NCBI RefSeq assembly: GCF_038446955.1
Contig: NZ_CP151803.1
Location: 6,262,001-6,326,000 of the forward strand
DNA from: Pedobacter sp. FW305-3-2-15-E-R2A2
GTDB taxonomy: Bacteria > Bacteroidota > Bacteroidia > Sphingobacteriales > Sphingobacteriaceae
Direction of reading: 5' to 3'
DNA length: 64,000 bases
The position numbers and the translations under genes were made by a program. Below, one piece after another: positions 59,621 through 64,000 of the stretch; the stretch's first letter is position 1, and each line of letters starts with the position of its first letter. The notes below the pieces were generated by a model. It saw only the letters and a program-made list of their open reading frames with translations. It was not told the origin of the DNA and made no database searches.

Positions 59621-61168
59621 TTATTGAACTGATCTCTTTGGATCAAATTGATTTCCATACCTATCGGAAAAACTTTCTTTATCAAAACCTGTGAACAGAA
59701 AAACACCTTTTGCTCTCAACTTTAAATTATTAGTAAATTTACTCCGTGTGTAATCCCCATTTAGCACCTGCCGGCCCTCCGGATCATAAATACCTTCGGG
59801 CGTTGCAAAATAATGGCCACCAATGCCTCTCAGGTTCGAATATTTAAAAGGCACCACGATTTTACCTTTGACATCTATCACACCGTAACATTTATTCTTA
59901 TCAAATGCGATTAAATAACCATTGCTGTCGTTCATATAGGTATATTCGTAATGACGTAAGACTTGTCCGTTTTTATTTAATAAATAATAGCTCCCGCCTT
60001 TTTGGCCCAAATAAAACTCCCCAATTTGGCTGAGCTTGTCATAGCTTAAGGGAACGACAAGCTTATTTTGGTAGTTCAGCAATCCATATTGATACTTACC
60101 CGATGCTGATCCGCTTTGCTTATTTCCTACCCCAATTAAGCCATTTGCCGGCTCTACCCATAATTTATCATATAGGCTCCCAACCAAAATTTTACCATTT
60201 TTATCCATCAGGCCTGTTTTACCGCCTTTTTCAAGATACATATAACCAGTTTCCGATGAAGTTTCTACACGATCATAAACAGGCTCCAGGATGACCTCGC
60301 CACGGCTGTTTACCAATCCAAACTTTTGGGTTTCCGGGACATACGCTTTGATAAAGTCCATTCCTTCGACTTTGACCATCTCTGTATACTGAGGTTCAAA
60401 AAGAATTTTCCCGGTCTTACTGATCAATCCCCAACGTAACTCCCCCTTGACTGAGTTGATTGTAAATAATACATCATATACTGCAAAAGGATCAATTTTT
60501 TGGTATTTGGGAGGGAATAAAGCTTTGCCTTTTCTGTCGACCAAAGTAAACTTCCCACCTTTTAATGCGATAAAGAAGTTGATTCCACTGGAGTCTGCCA
60601 TACATGGATCAACAATATCATATGCTGGTTTTATAAATACATTTCCCAGAGTATCAGCTGCGCCATACTGGCCATTTTGCTTAATAATGATAAAATTGGC
60701 CAGCGAGACATCCAGTGATTGGTATTCAGTTTTCAGAATTGTTTTGCCATCAGACTTTCTGATTAGTCCATACAAATCACCCGTCTTCACTTTTTCATAT
60801 CGTGGATCTGCGCGCGTGAGGGCATGGAATTTCATTTTTGCATCCTCATAAGGTTTTCGTAATGCCTGCTCCCGGGCTTTGATCATTGCAGGTATCTCAT
60901 TGTAATAAGGAAATTCCTGACCTTCCAGATCTATATGAAAAGCGACATTTGCCTTAAATACGGTCGCTAATATTTTAGGCTGTTGCTCAACGATTACGGT
61001 ATCAAACGCGGAAACGATTTGATAATTCCGCTGTTTGATCAGTTCATGAAATGCCGGATCAGCCACGTAACCGTAACGATCAGTTTTGAATTTCTGTGCC
61101 TGAAGATCGTTTGTCAGGGCGATCAAAAGGAAGACAAAAAGTAGTTTAAAAAGTGTTTTTTTTGCCAT
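59621..61168 (-). CDS. Secreted WG-repeat protein
   Basis: 515 residues. Signal peptide ending TNDLQAQ (about 25), then about ten WG repeats of the type GLISKTGKILFEPQYTEM, e.g. YGLIRKSDGKTILKTEYQSL, RWGLISKTGKILFEPQYTEM, KFGLVNSRGEVILEPVYDRV, KTGLMDKNGKILVGSLYDKL and YGVIDVKGKIVVPFKYSNLR. Such repeats form beta-rich arrays found in bacterial and viral secreted proteins; role is unknown, with suggested peptidoglycan or protein binding. It follows a DUF3592-like membrane protein by 12 bases, in one operon. Confidence 0.9.
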   Translation of the reverse strand: MAKKTLFKLLFVFLLIALTNDLQAQKFKTDRYGYVADPAFHELIKQRNYQIVSAFDTVIVEQQPKILATVFKANVAFHIDLEGQEFPYYNEIPAMIKAREQALRKPYEDAKMKFHALTRADPRYEKVKTGDLYGLIRKSDGKTILKTEYQSLDVSLANFIIIKQNGQYGAADTLGNVFIKPAYDIVDPCMADSSGINFFIALKGGKFTLVDRKGKALFPPKYQKIDPFAVYDVLFTINSVKGELRWGLISKTGKILFEPQYTEMVKVEGMDFIKAYVPETQKFGLVNSRGEVILEPVYDRVETSSETGYMYLEKGGKTGLMDKNGKILVGSLYDKLWVEPANGLIGVGNKQSGSASGKYQYGLLNYQNKLVVPLSYDKLSQIGEFYLGQKGGSYYLLNKNGQVLRHYEYTYMNDSNGYLIAFDKNKCYGVIDVKGKIVVPFKYSNLRGIGGHYFATPEGIYDPEGRQVLNGDYTRSKFTNNLKLRAKGVFLFTGFDKESFSDRYGNQFDPKRSVQ

Positions 61169-61180
61169 GTAAGCTATGGT

Positions 61181-61789
61181 TTAAAGCGAAGTCTTTGTAT
61201 TTGGGTTTTCCTTATTTTGATAACGCTCCAGTTCTTCGGGAGTAGTGATAATCGTATTTACCGAGAGGTGCCTTTTTGAGTAAACAATCGGAATTTCCTG
61301 ATCCTGATGAAGCCGGTTAAAAAATGATTTAGGGATCGAGATACTCGTATACCCTGGCTGACCATTTTCAAGTGTAAAAGCCACTTCAATATGACTAAGG
61401 TCTAATTTCCGGGCAGAGAAGGAACTGCCATCTACAATTTTTGCAAACGTAAAAACACCATTTTTCTCCAATTCTTCTTTTACAAGATTGGTTTCACGTA
61501 CAAGGCATTGATAGCCCCCGCCAAAAAGACAGATCAGAAAAACTGCGGTCATTAAATACCCTTCATAACCAGAGTCCTCTTTGTTCTCGTTTTCTTTCTT
61601 TTTGCCTCCATCGGTTCTTATATAATCAGTGATCAGCAAGTAGAGCGCAAGCACACAGATCCCGATAGCCAAAGGCCCTGCGATGGCAATGAGATAAAGT
61701 AGGGATTGATAAATATGAGCTGGTATAAGAAAATAAACCAGTGCGATCAGGAACACCGTTAAGCTTGCCCAAAGAATAATCTTTTTCAT
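61181..61789 (-). CDS. Membrane protein, DUF3592-like
   Basis: 202 residues with three membrane helices in the first 95 residues (ASLTVFLIALVYFLIPAHIY, AIAGPLAIGICVLALYLLIT, LMTAVFLICLFGGGYQCLVR). The C-terminal part has the DUF3592-like pattern FAKIVDGSSFSARKLDLSHI, VAFTLENGQPGYTSISIPKS and PIVYSKRHLSVNTI. Function unknown; probably faces the periplasm after the last helix. Upstream partner of the WG-repeat gene. Confidence 0.78.
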   Translation of the reverse strand: MKKIILWASLTVFLIALVYFLIPAHIYQSLLYLIAIAGPLAIGICVLALYLLITDYIRTDGGKKKENENKEDSGYEGYLMTAVFLICLFGGGYQCLVRETNLVKEELEKNGVFTFAKIVDGSSFSARKLDLSHIEVAFTLENGQPGYTSISIPKSFFNRLHQDQEIPIVYSKRHLSVNTIITTPEELERYQNKENPNTKTSL

Positions 61790-61905
61790 GAAGGAGTGCG
61801 TTAATAAAGTTTTATATGGAAGCCAAGTTAATATTTATCCATCACGATACAAGGAACCGAACCAAAATATGCAGGACTAAATTATAGGAATTGGGTTAAA
61901 ACAAG

Positions 61906-61931
61906 AAAGCTCCAGATTTCTCTGAAGCTTT
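61906..61931 (-). terminator. Terminator after tRNA-Phe
   Basis: On the minus strand AAAGCTTCAGA, GAAA loop, TCTGGAGCTTT (one G.U), then CTTGTTTT, 5 bases after the tRNA 3' end. Confidence 0.8.
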
Positions 61932-61936
61932 TGAAG

Positions 61937-62009
61937 TGGTGTGGGCCGGGATCGAACCGGCGACACAAGGATTTTCAGTCCTTTGCTCTACCGACTGAGC
62001 TACCGCACC
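61937..62009 (-). tRNA. tRNA-Phe (GAA)
   Basis: 73 nt, no encoded CCA. Acceptor GGTGCGG / CCACACC, D-stem GCTC/GAGC, anticodon arm AAGGA-CTGAAAA-TCCTT with anticodon GAA, T-arm GCCGG-TTCGATC-CCGGC. Pair 5-68 is C-A, a mismatch in the acceptor stem, whereas related tRNA-Phe genes would have C-G. Transcribed from TTG-N18-TACATTTG at 62043-62071. Confidence 0.95.
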
Positions 62010-62042
62010 GTTTTTTATTTCTTGTCCCGTTGTTTGGGATTG

Positions 62043-62071
62043 CAAATGTAGGCTCTTTTTTCTAAAAACAA
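62043..62071 (-). promoter_or_regulatory. Promoter TTG-N18-TACATTTG of tRNA-Phe
   Basis: On the minus strand TTG (62071-62069), 18 bases, TACATTTG (62050-62043). Both elements and spacing match the Bacteroidota consensus. The -7 box ends 33 bases before the mature tRNA 5' end. Confidence 0.8.
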
Positions 62072-62112
62072 AATCTTTTTTGAAAATAATTTAAAATACT
62101 GATTTTGTTTCG

Positions 62113-62526
62113 CTAATCTTCCAGAATTGCCGAACCGAAAGGGTTGTCTACCAGCCACAACCAGATTCCGGCTTCATTTCTCTTTAAAATGCAGGAAGTA
62201 TGTCCATTCATCTCCAAAGGGTGACCATCCGGGGTTTTACCAGTCATGGTCCATTTATCCAGCCACATGGCGAGGTCCTCCACAATTGAAACATGTGCCG
62301 CTGATCCGACGATTGAAGGCTTCAGTATGCACAAACTTTTCATCGCCATTTCAATTTGCTGCAAACCCTTCATTTCTTTACCACTGCGGTCTATATACAG
62401 TCCCTGACTATCGAAACAACTTAATGCGTCTTCCACATTTCCGTTTTTCAGACAATTTCTAAAATACCCTACCGCGCCAGCTGGTATTTTTCTATCAAAT
62501 TCTTCCATTGTATTTTTAGAGATCAT
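62113..62526 (-). CDS. NTF2-like / SnoaL-type protein
   Basis: 137 residues (ATG at 62526 or 62508). Cystatin-like NTF2 fold: VGYFRNCLKNGNVEDALSCF, LYIDRSGKEMKGLQQIEMAM, MWLDKWTMTGKTPDGHPLEM and TSCILKRNEAGIWLWLVDNP with GSAI at the end. Resembles the YybH/DUF4440 SgcJ-type stress-associated small proteins. No catalytic residue can be assigned. Single gene on the minus strand next to a Crp/Fnr regulator. Confidence 0.85.
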   Translation of the reverse strand: MISKNTMEEFDRKIPAGAVGYFRNCLKNGNVEDALSCFDSQGLYIDRSGKEMKGLQQIEMAMKSLCILKPSIVGSAAHVSIVEDLAMWLDKWTMTGKTPDGHPLEMNGHTSCILKRNEAGIWLWLVDNPFGSAILED

Positions 62527-62667
62527 TTCTCAGGATAAACCAGACACCTTATTAAGTTGTGTTAAGTAAAAAAACTTCTTAAAAGAGAACTAAGCAAGCC
62601 TTGACCCCGCCACAAAACTCTGCAGAACTGCAGATATAAAAAATAACAATTGTTAGGAAAATGAACC

Positions 62668-63231
62668 TTAGCTTCTGATGCGGCTTAAAGATTCTGGTTT
62701 CATTCCCAGATAAGAAGCAAGGTGCTGAACCGGAATATGCTGCACAAAATCCGGTTTTTCTTTGATTAATCTGGCATAACGTGCTTTACCTTTTAGCTTT
62801 CCGAAGGTCAGGATTCTTTCTTCTTTTTTTAACAAAGCTGTCTTCAGGCATTTCATTCCAAACTGAATCCACCTGGGATCTTTTAAAGCTAAGGCCTCAA
62901 AGGAAGATTCTGCAATCTTCACGACCAGGCAATCCGTAAGGCATTGAATATTTTCAAAAGAAGCTGCTCCTTTTAATATGCTGTACATTGACGCTGCAAA
63001 CTCTCCTTTTCCTAAAAGTTCAATCGTTACCTCCGTTCCATTTTCCGACAGGTAAAACGTACGTACATAACCATCCAGGATCAAAAAATAGTCCTTTGAC
63101 AAAGTGCCTTCCCGCAGCAGGAAATCCTTTTTCTTCTTTTTATAGAAAACAAAATGTGTTTTAATCTCTGAAAACTCCTCCAGGGGGAAATCAAAATTAT
63201 CTTTAAGACATTTCAGGAGCAATTCAATCAT
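62668..63231 (-). CDS. Crp/Fnr-family transcriptional regulator
   Basis: 187 residues. Cyclic-nucleotide-binding-like jelly roll (about 15-120: FVFYKKKKKDFLLREGTLSK, ILDGYVRTFYLSENGTEVTI, GKGEFAASMYSILKGAASFE) and a C-terminal HTH (about 150-187, QHIPVQHLASYLGMKPESLS). The phosphate-binding Arg-Ser pair of the cAMP site is replaced (AASMYS), so it probably does not bind cAMP, as usual for this Bacteroidota subgroup. Target unknown. Confidence 0.92.
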   Translation of the reverse strand: MIELLLKCLKDNFDFPLEEFSEIKTHFVFYKKKKKDFLLREGTLSKDYFLILDGYVRTFYLSENGTEVTIELLGKGEFAASMYSILKGAASFENIQCLTDCLVVKIAESSFEALALKDPRWIQFGMKCLKTALLKKEERILTFGKLKGKARYARLIKEKPDFVQHIPVQHLASYLGMKPESLSRIRS

Positions 63232-63275
63232 GCATTTATTTTATTCAAAGATAGTTTTTCAATTGGCTCATTGTC

Positions 63276-64000
63276 CTAGTTTCCGGTCAGGCCGGGCATG
63301 GATAATGTTTTTCCTGTCGCTTTTATTACCGGCATTGGGGCTTCCCATTCCTTGAGCTGAGTTCCCAGTTGCGCAGCCATAGTCCGCACCTTTTCGGGAT
63401 AAGCCGGGGCTTCATTCTTCTGCTCGCCGATGTCTTCTTTCAGGTTGTAAAGTTCGGTACTCCCATCACGCATGTTATAAATGAGCTTCCAGTCTCCTAC
63501 TCTGATGGCGCTTTTATAATTAATTCCAGGACCATCTTCCGGGATCCATTTGTTTGGAAAATGCCAGTATAAAGCCCGCTGATTGTCCGTATAATTCGCA
63601 TTCTTCAGAATCGGCACAAAGCTTTTTCCATCAATCTCCTGATGGGTTTTATAATTTTTGATGCCCGCCATTTCCAGTATCGTTGGAAAGAAATCTTCAA
63701 TAATGACATATTGTTTGGCTACGCTGGAAGGCTTTGTCAGCCCTGGCCATTTCACAATCATGGGCTCCCGGATCCCGCCTTCATTCAGCGAACCCTTGCC
63801 TGCCTTTAAGGGCAGATTTTGAGAATGTGCAATTCCGGCTCTTGGCGGCACCAGACTCAAGCCCCCATTGTCGCTCATGAAGATAATCACCGTATTCTGG
63901 TCTGCCTTTTTTGCTTTCAGATAATCCATGATATCGCCCAGACTTTTATCCATTCCCTCAATTAAAGAAGCATATTTTGCTTCTATAGGGGCCAATCCTG
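63276..64000 (-). CDS. Arylsulfatase-like sulfatase, C-terminal part
   Basis: The frame enters from the right edge and has about 240 visible residues; the N-terminal half with the formylglycine Cys/Ser-x-Pro-x-Arg motif is outside the window. Visible family motifs: YASLIEGMDKSLGDIMDYLK, NTVIIFMSDNGGLS, AGKGSLNEGGIREPMIVKWP, IIEDFFPTILEMAG and the C-terminal DWKLIYNMRDGSTELYNLKE. Secreted sulfatases of this kind remove sulfate esters from polysaccharides or glycosaminoglycans. Its genomic partners lie beyond the edge. Confidence 0.92.
   Translation of the reverse strand, partial: GLAPIEAKYASLIEGMDKSLGDIMDYLKAKKADQNTVIIFMSDNGGLSLVPPRAGIAHSQNLPLKAGKGSLNEGGIREPMIVKWPGLTKPSSVAKQYVIIEDFFPTILEMAGIKNYKTHQEIDGKSFVPILKNANYTDNQRALYWHFPNKWIPEDGPGINYKSAIRVGDWKLIYNMRDGSTELYNLKEDIGEQKNEAPAYPEKVRTMAAQLGTQLKEWEAPMPVIKATGKTLSMPGLTGN

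Noticed and set aside
61181..61215. AAAGACTT near 61190 as another ECF promoter for the WG-repeat gene
   Set aside because: No TGTC at the required distance (GCTTACA instead), and it lies in the end of the upstream coding sequence.
1..64000. CRISPR arrays, rRNA genes, prophage or integrative-element boundaries
   Set aside because: No regularly spaced repeats, no rRNA sequence, no integrase or phage structural genes, and no attachment-site duplication at the tRNA were seen.

Overview
The window reads as a chromosomal segment of a Bacteroidota bacterium, most likely Sphingobacteriaceae and Pedobacter-like. The grounds are three complete SusC/SusD pairs, two FecI/FecR sigma/anti-sigma pairs, DUF4249, DUF4374 and DUF5686 families, many lipoproteins, and promoters of the Bacteroidota type (TAnnTTTG at -7). 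Species cannot be fixed from the sequence. No rRNA, CRISPR array or intact insertion sequence was seen; one tRNA (Phe) is present.

Layout. 1-10.0 kb is a polysaccharide-utilisation locus on the minus strand: a TPR/HTH membrane regulator, SusC, SusD, a GH2 beta-galactosidase and the start of another secreted protein. A phased triple direct repeat sits just upstream of the susC promoter. 10.0-10.7 kb holds two tandem copies of a small putative RNA gene. 10.7-17.6 kb is a second nutrient-uptake locus: ECF sigma, FecR, STN-type SusC, SusD. 17.7-24.4 kb is a tripartite RND efflux cluster (TolC, RND pump, adaptor) with a DsrE-like protein and a small lipoprotein. 24.5-32.1 kb is mixed: FMN reductase, lipoprotein, DinB, outer-membrane receptor, a LytS/LytTR two-component pair and a COG4315 lipoprotein. 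32.3-38.5 kb is a third SusC/SusD pair with a divergent ThuA-like protein.

38.5-40.4 kb encodes an unusual fusion of a 7TM-DISM membrane receptor with the DNA-binding front end of an IS1595-type transposase, without the DDE catalytic part. Then come a luciferase-like oxidoreductase, a LacI regulator, a PAP2_C/sphingomyelin-synthase-like membrane enzyme and a DUF5686 outer-membrane protein. 46.1-51.3 kb is an ECF sigma - FecR - STN TonB receptor - DUF4249 operon. 51.4-54.2 kb holds small envelope proteins, including an Ivy-like putative lysozyme inhibitor, and a beta-helix protein. 54.6-59.5 kb is a xusABC-type xenosiderophore uptake operon. The right end has a WG-repeat protein, tRNA-Phe, an NTF2-like protein, a Crp/Fnr regulator and the 3' part of a sulfatase.

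The most striking result is a bipartite motif, TAAGACTTTT-N12-TGTCWTA, found five times with identical spacing between 46.1 and 53.0 kb. It lies before the ECF sigma gene, before fecR (inside the sigma gene's 3' end), before the CHRD/Ivy-like operon, before DUF5686/PAP2_C and before a small lipoprotein. It looks like the promoter of that ECF sigma factor and defines a local cell-envelope regulon.
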